A stretch of 8,028 nt of DNA from UBA6382 sp963600315 (GCA_963600315.1 CAVCAW010000094.1:1-8028); one strand, 5' to 3'; shown: positions 1 to 7,934, counted from the stretch's first letter. Notes: generated by a model not told the origin, from the letters alone. Numbers and translations are program-made.

Positions 1-514
1 TTGGCTTCATTAGACTAAAACAGTATTGCAGCACGGCTCTCGTTCTGTCTTGCGATAACTCCATGTTCGAGTAATAGCCGCCGTTGCTGTTTGTATGTCC
101 TTCTATACGTATCTCCTCAATGTTATCCCGATATTCTGGTCGGCTGAGCACTGCAATATACCTCGGAAAGAAATCATCAAGAATACTCTTGAAATTGGGT
201 TTCAGCACATCCTTTCCTTCATCAAATAGCATTGAGGGCTCTTGAAAACGAATACACAATGTAGAGTCTATGGTGGCTCTCCACACTGCTAAGTCTTCCT
301 TGAACTCCTTTTGAAGGTCAATATAAAGTTGCGTTTTGGTCTTGTCGTATTTATGCACAATTTCTTCATCCTGCTCAGCCTTTTCCTGCACTTGCAAGAG
401 TGCACCCATCAGTAGCAGGATAAAAATGAAGAGAAGACCAGCCATCAAGTCACCGGTCGACAATGCAAACGCATTCTCTTCCTTACTTTCGTAGTCTATA
501 TGTTTCTTCCTCAT
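1..514 (-). CDS. zorB: ZorB-like MotB/OmpA-domain stator partner (partial, 3' end outside window)
   Basis: An open frame begins with ATG at 512-514 and runs off the window after 171 codons with no stop. Residues 1-22 are a charged N-terminus ending in STGD (19-22), followed by one membrane helix (23-40, LMAGLLFIFILLLMGALL). D22 sits where MotB and ZorB keep the proton-carrying aspartate. A charged helical linker (about 44-80) follows, then an OmpA-like peptidoglycan-binding domain with F90, LFDEGKD (96-102), IEGHTNSNGG (137-146) and N150-x-x-L153-S-x-x-R157. The Asp normal in 'GHTD' is Asn (N142) here. In Zorya, two ZorB anchor the ZorA pentamer to the cell wall and complete the proton channel. 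The start overlaps the zorA stop by 4 bases (ATGA), implying translational coupling and matched output. No clear end of the OmpA domain is visible, so the length and any C-terminal extension are unknown. Confidence 0.88.
   Translation of the reverse strand, partial: MRKKHIDYESKEENAFALSTGDLMAGLLFIFILLLMGALLQVQEKAEQDEEIVHKYDKTKTQLYIDLQKEFKEDLAVWRATIDSTLCIRFQEPSMLFDEGKDVLKPNFKSILDDFFPRYIAVLSRPEYRDNIEEIRIEGHTNSNGGYYSNMELSQDRTRAVLQYCFSLMKP
511..514 (-). promoter_or_regulatory. ATGA start/stop overlap coupling zorA and zorB
   Basis: On the minus strand the TGA stop of zorA (511-513) and the ATG of zorB (512-514) share bases as ATGA. Such overlaps usually let a terminating ribosome restart on the next gene, which suits two subunits built into one complex. 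It also fixes the zorB start: no other in-frame start lies between this ATG and the membrane helix that would retain the charged N-terminus. Confidence 0.8.
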
Positions 515-2515
515 TGTCTTTTATTACGGGTAATTGTATCAGTCAACATTTCTGTCACTTCATTCTGTCGTTCGATAGCCGTTGCCAAAGCACCGGTTGT
601 CTCAGTGAGACTTGATGTATATTGTGCAAGATACTTGTCAGTAGTATCTTTGACAGTACGACTATACTCTGTCAATCCATTCTGCAGCTGAGCAAAGATA
701 GAAGCAAGTCCCTGTTTGATAATCTCGAACTTCTGAACATACTCATCCGACAGCTGGCCTGAGTTTTTGAGAATTTCTGCCACATGGTCGATACCTTTTT
801 GACTTGCTGTCTGTAGTTGTGCAAGTTTAGCAGCATAATCATTCTGGCCTTTGTTGAATAGTTCTGTGGCGAGTTTCATGTCACCGCTTATTGAGCGCAA
901 GTTACTTGTACTTAGAGTAATCTCACCTTGAGCCTGCTTAAAGCCATTCATAGTACCTGTAACATACTCATTCATTTTCTCAAGACGTTCAAGTCCGGTA
1001 TTGAAGCTATCTAGCAACTTCTTGGTTTGAGTAGTTGTGTCTTCTTGTAGGGCAATAAGGCTAGCTTGCTTGTTATTTACATCATCTGTAATATCCTTGA
1101 CGCTCTGCTGAACTGAGGTAGACAGGGTCGAAATTGTACCCGTAAGGAAGGTTCCCATCTTTTCTGCAGCATCCGCAAGTTTGCTAACCATTTTGTTGCT
1201 TTGTTCTTGCGATGACTGTGATATACCAGACATAACTTCCTTAACCTCGGTGATTGCATTGCTGATAGCGCCTGTAGCAAAAGTGATTTGCTCTTGCATC
1301 TGCTGCATTGCTGTAGAGTTGGCATTAGCTGAGGTATTTGAAATCTCAGAGATGGCATGTTTAACTTCCTCGATTGTGACTTGCAATGTGGCTGATATAT
1401 TCTCCATGTTTTTAGGGAAATCGGCCATAGCTTGGGTTGCAGTACCAAGTTGCATTGCGAGGTTTTCAAGTTCAGATGTAGCTGACCCCGACAACCCATT
1501 GCTGAACTCGCTCATCATGGATTGCATACTCTGTTTCNNNNNNNNNNCTCTGTTTCAGCTCATTTACAACCGTTTGCATTATGTCTGTAGCTGGAGACGA
1601 AACAGAATCTGCCATTTGGTCAATGTGATCAACAACAGCCTTTGTTGTTGCATCAACGCTTTCCATCAGCGGAACAATTTTTTGTTGCATCTGACGTGAT
1701 AGCGTTTCATCAAATCCTTGGTTGAGTTCCATAGCGAGGTCCGTAGAGAATGACATGAGTGCCTTCGACTGCTTTGTGTTTTCTGTTAGTATCTCGCGTA
1801 TTGCATTACCAATTGTAACATTCTCACCATCTGCATTGTTATAAGTGAGTTTTTCAATAAGAACAGAAGTCTGCTGTTGTAGATCTCCTCTCAAGGCTCC
1901 ATATAGCTGATTAACGATATTTTGCTGATTTATATTGGCAACTGCCAGGTCATCAATATAATATAAGGCGTCAAGCTTTTCGGTCAAATTATTGACATGT
2001 TTATACAGACGGTTTCGAATAGCCTTATCAAAGAATGTGTATATGAGAGAGAATCCCATTCCAAAGAGTGACGTAAGAAATGCTGTACCCATACCAGCAA
2101 GCAGCCCTTGGATACTTTCATTGATCTTGTCTGTATTGGAACTATCAAAATTTGCGATACCAATTGTCAGGCCAAGGAATGTGCCAAGAAGTCCCAAACC
2201 AACAAGTGTTCCTGAAGCTGTGTCAAGCATTCGCAGATTAAGTTTATTACACTTACATACACTATTGTCATTGATAAACTCAGAAGCAGGAATATTAGAT
2301 TTCTTGCCATCTGGTGTTTCAATGCTAATGGTTTTACTGTAATTTTCCCCAATGGATACCATCTTTGTATCTTTGATAGCATCCAAGATATTATCGTTTT
2401 CAAGGAGTTGCTTAAGAGTCTCCTTGATACGATACAATTTTAATTCCTCATTACTAAAAAGCCCGAAGACAATGATAATCACTGCAACCGAAGCCCATGT
2501 TATTATTCCTGTCAT
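511..2515 (-). CDS. zorA: ZorA-like proton-channel stator subunit with long coiled-coil tail (interrupted by an assembly gap)
   Basis: The frame from 2515 and the frame ending at 511 are two parts of one gene, offset only because of the 10-N gap at 1538-1547 and a 9-base flank duplicated across it. Removing those 19 bases joins NELKQ-S-MQSMM and gives 661 residues. The N-terminus has three membrane segments: about 3-20, 101-122 (GLGLLGTFLGLTIGI, 106-120) and 136-161 (LLAGMGTAFLTSLFGMGFSL, 138-157). The last two are typical of MotA/TolQ/ExbB channels; T144 and T148 are possible proton-path residues. A cytoplasmic insert with a CKC motif (87-89) lies between segments 1 and 2. Residues about 170-661 are an almost continuous Q/S/T/A-rich coiled coil with no enzyme motif. 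In Zorya, five ZorA and two ZorB form an inner-membrane proton-driven motor, and the tail transmits the phage-sensing signal inwards. The stop overlaps the zorB start (ATGA). ZorA is favoured over MotA/ExbB by the tail and the OmpA-type partner. Confidence 0.88.
1529..1556. repeat. 9-base direct repeat flanking the gap (assembly artefact)
   Basis: The copies CTCTGTTTC at 1529-1537 and 1548-1556 immediately abut the N run on both sides. Nothing else here resembles a target-site duplication: there is no element between the copies and the coding frame is continuous once one copy is removed. It is best explained as the same bases present at the ends of both contigs. Confidence 0.85.
1538..1547. 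other. Assembly gap (10 Ns) inside zorA
   Basis: Ten unresolved bases of exactly round length, placed between two copies of CTCTGTTTC (1529-1537 and 1548-1556). This looks like two contigs whose ends overlap by at least 9 bases but were joined with filler instead of being merged. Collapsing the Ns and one copy deletes 19 bases, which exactly restores the zorA reading frame. The gap should not be read as a frameshift, a pseudogene or missing biological sequence. Confidence 0.9.
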
Positions 2516-2572
2516 ATTAATTCTTATAATTTCTTCTTAAATCTTAAATAAACATCCAACAGCACCATATCA
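2516..2572 (-). other. 57-base spacer ahead of zorA
   Basis: This is the longest gap between genes in the window. On the minus strand it is AT-rich towards zorA and has no convincing Shine-Dalgarno. By eye there is no hairpin followed by a T run, so no terminator is called. No Bacteroides-type -7 box (TAnnTTTG) was found, so an internal promoter is not supported. It holds a 14-codon ATG-to-stop reading frame (2568-2524) that is too short to call as a gene. Read-through from the upstream genes into zorA is the simplest view. Confidence 0.5.
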
Positions 2573-3136
2573 TCATGCCACCAAAGCCAGCAATGGCAGT
2601 GCCACAATCAGTGAGTTCAGATTCGGCATCGTCTTGGTCGGTTGGTTGGCCAGATATGTGTTGATGAGCACTACGCGGAGCGTGGCACGTGCATCAGCAT
2701 TTTGCAGAAGTTGGAAGAGCATGCCGTCTATTTCCGCATAAGCAAATGCGCGACGCATAGCCTCAACGGAATAACTGCCCTTAGGCAATTCCTTCCGCTC
2801 TTTCTTTGGCTGCACCCATGGACTGGGTTCAGCAACCATACCTAAAACTGCTTCGTCTTTCTCCACCAGTCGCCAAAAAGATTCATGCTGCATGTGAAAA
2901 TATGGCTTGCAGATGTCAGGAGTAAAGATAGCTGAGGCTCCAAGGTATCTTTGCCACACATCGTTGAACGTGTCATTTAACCTGTCTGTCAACCTAATGC
3001 ATGGATTCAGAATAGCTCGTTCCTCAACAAGCTCTATGATTGCCAACAGCAAAACAGCCTTATGAGGATCCTTGTGTCCTTTCACTTTTGCCGTATGCAA
3101 AGACGAGAATGCGTCTATATAGTGCCGAAGTTCCAT
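2573..3136 (-). CDS. Small protein like the N-terminal DNA-reading (SBD-like) domain of McrA/HNH restriction enzymes, without nuclease
   Basis: A 187-residue protein. It carries the pattern found at the start of many HNH-type restriction enzymes: a short helical lead, PHKAVLLLAIIELVEE (24-39), IRLT and a W-x-R-Y stretch (about 47-64), then PDICKPYFHMQHESFW (73-88), and a helical LFQLLQNADARATLR segment (140-154). In full-length relatives this region is followed by an HNH nuclease, and in ScoMcrA-type proteins it reads phosphorothioate DNA. Here the chain stops about 30 residues after that segment, ending in a hydrophobic tail (LIVALPLLALVA), with no HNH motif. It may therefore be a stand-alone DNA-binding adaptor, or a shortened gene. 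The assignment is by remembered motif pattern, not by a search. The start lies 9 bases after the DUF262 stop, and zorA follows after 57 bases. Its composition is GC-richer than either neighbour and close to that of hsdR. Confidence 0.6.
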   Translation of the reverse strand: MELRHYIDAFSSLHTAKVKGHKDPHKAVLLLAIIELVEERAILNPCIRLTDRLNDTFNDVWQRYLGASAIFTPDICKPYFHMQHESFWRLVEKDEAVLGMVAEPSPWVQPKKERKELPKGSYSVEAMRRAFAYAEIDGMLFQLLQNADARATLRVVLINTYLANQPTKTMPNLNSLIVALPLLALVA

Positions 3137-3145
3137 TATTTTTTA

Positions 3146-4990
3146 TTATCCTTTTTCTGTATTAGTGGGAAATTTGTACATCTCCATCAATTTTTCTATC
3201 ATCGTTTCTGATCTCTTCTTGATATCATCAACAGTCCATGTATCCAACTGAGCGATTTCTTTGTTTATTTCAAGGCCATTCTTATAACCAATGAAGCGTT
3301 TGCCTTCCTTGCTCTGTCTGTCACGTTTCTCGATGAAAGACTTATTTCCCAATGTACTGTTGTAACCTGTGATGGTCAGATTTCCAATCTTGTGAGTGTA
3401 TTCGTTTAGATACTTCTTCGCAAGTTCAGCATCACCATTGGCAATCATATCAATCCAGCATTGCGGAATATTCTCTCCTTCTGGGAATATGTGTTCTATC
3501 GTCCATACATATACATTCTTGGGGGTTCTAGCCCAAAGATTTGTCCATGTTTCTTGTGTCATTGTAGATTCTGCCAATTTGCACAAGATGTAACGAGCAG
3601 CGCCAACATTATCCTTGTAGATATCGCCTTGCAGACTTTTCTTGAACATTTCGTCTGTTGCACAGTTGTTGGAAGTACTCAGAATACCTACCACAACATT
3701 GATAACATCCTTTCCCTTTGGTGCTTCATCTTCAATATGGGCTATTATATCCATAAAGATGCGTGTCAAGTCGCGAGTGCTTGGATAATCTGTGACATTA
3801 CGTCTGACAAAATACTTATTCAAAAGTTCTATCAGAGAATTAATATCATCGTCTGTCAACTCAAGTTCTGTTTTGTACTTCAACACATACAAAAGGAGCA
3901 AATACGAAGGTGAACCTTGTATGTGTTCAAGGTCTTCCAAATTTCTTCTGTATGTATTCTCGTCTTGATCTTGGAGTATGAGACATGAGTAGATTTTGCC
4001 ACACTTGAGTATGTCCTTAAGGAACAGATTAAGATCTTTGTTAATCAATTTCTCAAAGATATTAAGCAAGTTAGACTTAGTTGCCACTACACCGAGAGGG
4101 TCTTTCTTTCTATCATTGTCACTTCTGAAGGGATCATTCAGACTACGCTTGAAAGCGTTGTAATATTGACGGAAAAAGCGCTCCTGGGTTGCATAATCAT
4201 CTGAAAGGAAACCCAAAAGTTGCTGCCAACGATTAAAACAATCATCGGTTGTCAGATGATTACTCTCTGCTTTTGCCATTATGAGATTCTTCATCAAATC
4301 AATAGCGGTAAGTGGAGTACCTCTGTTGTTAAGCGACTCGAACAAGACGTATGCATCCGAGTGGCTCGAAACCTCCATCTTAACCAACATAGCCTGTTTC
4401 AACTTGTCAAACTTGTTCAGCAGGAAACTCACCTTCTTTTCAGGTTCCATATTCTCCATCTCCTTGTCCATCAACCATAGAAAATGCTGATAACAACGAG
4501 ATACCTTACGTACTCCAAAATATGAGTGTTTTGTTGATGCTGACTTTTTTAAGCCGATTTCTGACATGATGAAATTGAAATCCTCTTGATTATGGTTCTG
4601 CACCTGTGGAACCAACTTCATCTCATTTGGTGATATGGTACTTTTGAGAGATTTACGCAATGATGGAAGGATGTCATCATCATCTTCATCCAAATAAATC
4701 TTATATTCTTTCAGACGTGTATAGATGGCAGCCAAGAATAGACTAATTGTGGTCAATCTTTGTTGGCCATCAATCACTTCCATGTAGGGGTTAATTGTAT
4801 CTCCTAGGGGAATACAGATAATTGAACCTATAAAATACTCTGGATTATTTTCACTGATGTCGTCATAAAGAGCATCCCACTCCCTGTAACTCCATGTATA
4901 TTCACGCTGATACTTCGGAATGGAATAGTAAAACTTTCCCTCCGAAGCAAATATTTCATAGATGTGATATTTATTAACGTTCTGTATCAT
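3146..4990 (-). CDS. GmrSD/SspE-like restriction protein (DUF262 + DUF1524)
   Basis: A 614-residue single-chain protein. The N-terminal DUF262 domain shows IPKYQREYTW (24-33), the signature DGQQRLTT (74-81) and FESLNNRGTPLTAIDL (217-232). In GmrSD-type enzymes this domain binds and hydrolyses nucleotide and senses modified DNA. The C-terminal DUF1524 domain is a His-Me/HNH-like nuclease: IEHIFP (498-503, H500 as the likely catalytic base), then HKIGNLT (533-539), N544 and GNKSF (548-552). Both halves appear intact. Relatives include GmrSD (glucosyl-hmC DNA), BrxU and SspE (phosphorothioate-linked defence); the sequence alone does not say which modification, if any, this one reads. The ATG is 5 bases after the hsdR stop, so translation is probably coupled, yet the gene is much more AT-rich than hsdR. 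An acidic run DEDDDD (101-106) is a local oddity. It could instead be an accessory to the neighbouring type I or Zorya genes. Confidence 0.9.
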   Translation of the reverse strand: MIQNVNKYHIYEIFASEGKFYYSIPKYQREYTWSYREWDALYDDISENNPEYFIGSIICIPLGDTINPYMEVIDGQQRLTTISLFLAAIYTRLKEYKIYLDEDDDDILPSLRKSLKSTISPNEMKLVPQVQNHNQEDFNFIMSEIGLKKSASTKHSYFGVRKVSRCYQHFLWLMDKEMENMEPEKKVSFLLNKFDKLKQAMLVKMEVSSHSDAYVLFESLNNRGTPLTAIDLMKNLIMAKAESNHLTTDDCFNRWQQLLGFLSDDYATQERFFRQYYNAFKRSLNDPFRSDNDRKKDPLGVVATKSNLLNIFEKLINKDLNLFLKDILKCGKIYSCLILQDQDENTYRRNLEDLEHIQGSPSYLLLLYVLKYKTELELTDDDINSLIELLNKYFVRRNVTDYPSTRDLTRIFMDIIAHIEDEAPKGKDVINVVVGILSTSNNCATDEMFKKSLQGDIYKDNVGAARYILCKLAESTMTQETWTNLWARTPKNVYVWTIEHIFPEGENIPQCWIDMIANGDAELAKKYLNEYTHKIGNLTITGYNSTLGNKSFIEKRDRQSKEGKRFIGYKNGLEINKEIAQLDTWTVDDIKKRSETMIEKLMEMYKFPTNTEKG

Positions 4991-4995
4991 AGTGC

Positions 4996-7923
4996 TTAGT
5001 AATACATTTCTATATACAGGTATGCTTTGTCAAACACCTCCTGGTCCTTTATCTGGTATTTCACCCAGAGTATGGAGCGGAGCTTCTTCTTGATTTCCCG
5101 TTTGGCTGTCACGCTCTTGAAGGCATCCGTAAACTGGCGGATGATGTTCACCACTTCGTTGTCAATATCGTTCACCACCTGCTCTACAATTATCGGAGTT
5201 TCCTCTGTCTTGACACTCTGGAAAAGGTCGGTAAGTGCAGCCTTGGCCTGAGCACGCTTGTCCTGCGGCTGGTCCACTTCCTTCTCTTCCTTCAGCAGGT
5301 CGCGAGCCAGTTCGAGCAACTGCTTCAGGAAGTCGATGCTGGAGATTAAGTTCTGCTCCATGCGCTCACGCAGTTCGTCGAGTTTGTCGGCAAAACGCTT
5401 GTATTTCGGGTCGCCTTTGTGTTCGCCCAGTCGCAGACGAAGCATCTTCTCTATCTCTACAATCTTCTTTTCGCGTTTCTTTTCATCTTCCAGCACAGAG
5501 TCGATGACATCAGCGTCCACCACGAGGTCTTCCAGTGGTTTGCCTATGTCTATGGTGTCGATGTTCTGGTGAATGATCTCGATGGTCTTGGCACCGAGCA
5601 ATGTCCAGATGAGGTTGCCCGTACTGACGGGGCGCACGCTCTGATACACCTGTGCCAGCCATGTATAGTCGTTCTGATATTCCGTAAGTGAAGCGTCTGG
5701 TGATACTATCTCCCATGCCTTGCTCAGTCGGGCAAAGTGTCGGGCAAAGTTTGTCTTCACGCCCTCATCCTTCAAGCATTGCTGGGCAGCTGTCAGTCCC
5801 TCCCAGCCACCGATGGTACGGTCTACACCAGGGAAATAGTCGATGCACTCCTGCATGAATGTAGGAATAAGTGCTTTTATCTCCTCCAAGTTCTTCACCA
5901 CGGTCTTAATGCTTTCCTCATCAAACGCCAGACTCTTGGCCACGTCCTCAAAGACACCAACGAAGTCAACTATCAGTCCGCACTTCTTGTTCTCATTGTA
6001 TTTGCGGTTGGTGCGACAGATGGCCTGCAGCAGCGTGTGGTTCTTCATTGGCTTGTCAAGATACATGCACTGCAGGATAGGCGCATCGAAGCCCGTAAGC
6101 AGTTTGCTTGTGACGATGACAAACTTTAGTGGTGACAGTGGGTCACGGAAGTGGTTGAGCAACTTCTGTTCCTCTGCGCGGTTGCGCTTGTACGCCTTGT
6201 AGTCGTCGGCCTTATCACCGGCAGTGTGCATCACGATGGTGGTCTGGTCGTCGGTACCAAGCAGGGCATCAATGGCCTTTTTGTATTTCACGCAGCAGTC
6301 GCGGTTGTATACCACCACCTGTGCCTTCATGCCACTTGGCTCCACATTCTCGCGGAAGTGGTTGACGATGTATTTGCACACCTCGTTGATACGCTTCTCC
6401 GACGTAAAGAATGCCTCTACTGATGTACGGCGTGTCAGTTCCTGCTTGTCCTCTTCGCTTATTTGGTCGGTCAGGGCGTCAAATTCTGCTTGCAGTTTCT
6501 TCTCGTCGAGATGCATCTCCACGGGTACAGTCTTGAAGTTGAGTTCCAAAGTTGCACCGTCTTCAATGGAGTTCTGGAAGGTATATTTCGAGATATATCC
6601 ATACTCGTCTTCTTCTGCACCAAAGCATGCAAATGTGTTGTGGTCGTTGCGGTTGATAGGTGTACCTGTGAGTCCGAAGAAGAAGGCGTTGGGCAGTGCC
6701 GTGCGCATCTTTTTGCCGAGGTCACCTTCCTGGGTGCGGTGAGCCTCGTCCATGAGCAGGATGATGTTGTCACGGTCGTCGATTACTTCTCCATCGGCCA
6801 AGTCGCCAAACTTAAAGATGGTGGTGATAAGTATCTTGCGCTGGTGTATCTTCGTCTCAAGGTCTTCCTTTGACAGGATATTGTCCACGTTGGGTATTTC
6901 GGCACGGGTGAAGTCGCCCGTTATCTGGTCTTCGAGGTCAATGCGGTCGTCCACGATGACTACGGTTGGAGCCTTCAGCGCCTGCTGCTTGCGCAGTTTC
7001 TGTGCTGCCATCACCATCAGCCACGACTTGCCGGAACCTTGGAAGTGCCAGATGAGTCCCTTCTTTGGTCCCTTGCCATTGGTGTAGGTGTTCATCACGC
7101 GCTGCACGATGGCCTCGCCGCCAAGGTACTGTTGGTAGCGGCACACAATCTTAATTTTAGTGCCGTCAGGCGTGCCGGTGAACACAGAGTAAAAGCGGTA
7201 TATGTCGAGTATGCGCTCTGGGGTGAGCAGCGACAGGCAGTTGTGCTCCACGTCGGCAAGTGTGCCGTGACGGCGGTCTTCATCGGCAAACCACGGTCCC
7301 CATTTTGTTAAAGGACAAGCCACGCCGGCATATTGCAGTTCGCGTCCCTCGCTGGCAAACACCAGTGCATTGGTGACGAACATCTCGGGGATACTCTTCT
7401 GGTAGTGCATAATGTCTTGCGCACCGTCGGCCCATGTCACAGATGGTTTTACAGGGGTCTTTGCTTCTCCCACAACCATTGGTATACCATTTATAATATA
7501 TACCAAGTCTAGGCGTTTGCCACCTTCATGGCTCGGTCGGGGGAACTCCCACTGATTGGTCACCACGCAGCGGTTCTCTTCCATCTTGTCGCTGAAGAAG
7601 CGTATGGAGATATTGTCGCCGTCTGGACCGAAGGGATAGGAGTTCTCCTCAAAGAGCAGATTGCGGAACCGCTCATTGGCAGTAATTGTCTCGTTGTTGT
7701 TAGTACCTATACTAATGGCAACACGGAGCTTATATACCACTTGCTCTGCCTGTCCTGAGGTAATGTCATTCAACCTCATCAGTGCTGTCACGAGCCATTC
7801 TGTCACGAGTACCTCGTCAGCCAGTCGGGGCACTTGCTGTGGCTCAACGTATATCCAACCGCATTTGCCTGCTGCATTAACAAGCATCTGCTCTACTGTA
7901 TTTCCTTCGTTGAAGTATGCCAT
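4996..7923 (-). CDS. hsdR: Type I restriction enzyme, motor/endonuclease subunit HsdR
   Basis: A complete 975-residue protein, a normal length for HsdR. HsdR joins HsdM2S, translocates DNA using ATP when it meets an unmethylated site, and cuts at a distance. Domains in order: an N-terminal PD-(D/E)xK nuclease with D139 and the E153-A-K155 motif following a beta hairpin; a RecA-like domain with Walker A QGSGKS (295-300), DEAH box (392-395) and TGTP (419-422); a second RecA-like domain with LLTGFDAP (608-615) and QAICRTNR (633-640); then a charged, mostly helical C-terminal region (about 680-975, especially 805-895) that in this family contacts the methylase core. All key nuclease and ATPase residues that can be checked are present, so it looks active. 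The ATG start is 11 bases after the hsdS stop, with an AT-rich upstream stretch and no Shine-Dalgarno. The gene is clearly more GC-rich than the next gene downstream. The matching hsdM is not in the window. Confidence 0.97.
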   Translation of the reverse strand: MAYFNEGNTVEQMLVNAAGKCGWIYVEPQQVPRLADEVLVTEWLVTALMRLNDITSGQAEQVVYKLRVAISIGTNNNETITANERFRNLLFEENSYPFGPDGDNISIRFFSDKMEENRCVVTNQWEFPRPSHEGGKRLDLVYIINGIPMVVGEAKTPVKPSVTWADGAQDIMHYQKSIPEMFVTNALVFASEGRELQYAGVACPLTKWGPWFADEDRRHGTLADVEHNCLSLLTPERILDIYRFYSVFTGTPDGTKIKIVCRYQQYLGGEAIVQRVMNTYTNGKGPKKGLIWHFQGSGKSWLMVMAAQKLRKQQALKAPTVVIVDDRIDLEDQITGDFTRAEIPNVDNILSKEDLETKIHQRKILITTIFKFGDLADGEVIDDRDNIILLMDEAHRTQEGDLGKKMRTALPNAFFFGLTGTPINRNDHNTFACFGAEEDEYGYISKYTFQNSIEDGATLELNFKTVPVEMHLDEKKLQAEFDALTDQISEEDKQELTRRTSVEAFFTSEKRINEVCKYIVNHFRENVEPSGMKAQVVVYNRDCCVKYKKAIDALLGTDDQTTIVMHTAGDKADDYKAYKRNRAEEQKLLNHFRDPLSPLKFVIVTSKLLTGFDAPILQCMYLDKPMKNHTLLQAICRTNRKYNENKKCGLIVDFVGVFEDVAKSLAFDEESIKTVVKNLEEIKALIPTFMQECIDYFPGVDRTIGGWEGLTAAQQCLKDEGVKTNFARHFARLSKAWEIVSPDASLTEYQNDYTWLAQVYQSVRPVSTGNLIWTLLGAKTIEIIHQNIDTIDIGKPLEDLVVDADVIDSVLEDEKKREKKIVEIEKMLRLRLGEHKGDPKYKRFADKLDELRERMEQNLISSIDFLKQLLELARDLLKEEKEVDQPQDKRAQAKAALTDLFQSVKTEETPIIVEQVVNDIDNEVVNIIRQFTDAFKSVTAKREIKKKLRSILWVKYQIKDQEVFDKAYLYIEMYY

Positions 7924-7934
7924 GATATATTATT

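Noticed and set aside
1472..1547. Extension of the upstream zorA frame through the Ns (XXXX, then about 20 residues)
   Set aside because: It is an artefact of reading through filler bases. The real continuation is in the frame ending at 511 once the 19 surplus bases are removed.
511..2515. Interpretation of the two membrane genes as flagellar MotAB or ExbB/TolR transport genes
   Set aside because: The very long cytoplasmic coiled-coil tail, the OmpA-type partner and the defence neighbourhood fit ZorAB better; no flagellar or Ton genes are present.
2524..2568. A 14-codon ATG-to-stop frame in the spacer before zorA, possible leader peptide
   Set aside because: Too short, no ribosome-binding signal, and AT-rich spacer DNA gives such frames by chance.
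2550..2640. Alternative minus-strand frame over the end of the SBD-like gene giving a hydrophobic stretch (AIAGFGGMMIWCCWMFI), possible frameshifted membrane tail
   Set aside because: It has no start of its own, matches no family I recognise, and the main frame has a clean stop. Hydrophobic runs arise easily in shifted frames of GC/T-rich coding DNA.
3461..3913. 150-residue plus-strand open frame opposite the DUF262 gene
   Set aside because: Cys/Ile-rich shadow of the DUF1524 coding strand, with no start signal and no family resemblance.
4673..4693. Short TCATCA-type repeat, possible regulatory repeat
   Set aside because: It simply encodes the acidic DEDDDD run of the DUF262 protein.
5235..5572. 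Plus-strand open frames (Ser-rich and Arg/Pro-rich) opposite hsdR
   Set aside because: They are antisense to a complete, motif-rich hsdR and have low-complexity composition; no family is recognised.
6151..6873. Several overlapping plus-strand open frames of 90-172 residues opposite the hsdR motor domains
   Set aside because: Antisense shadows of the conserved helicase region; no recognisable domain and mutually overlapping.
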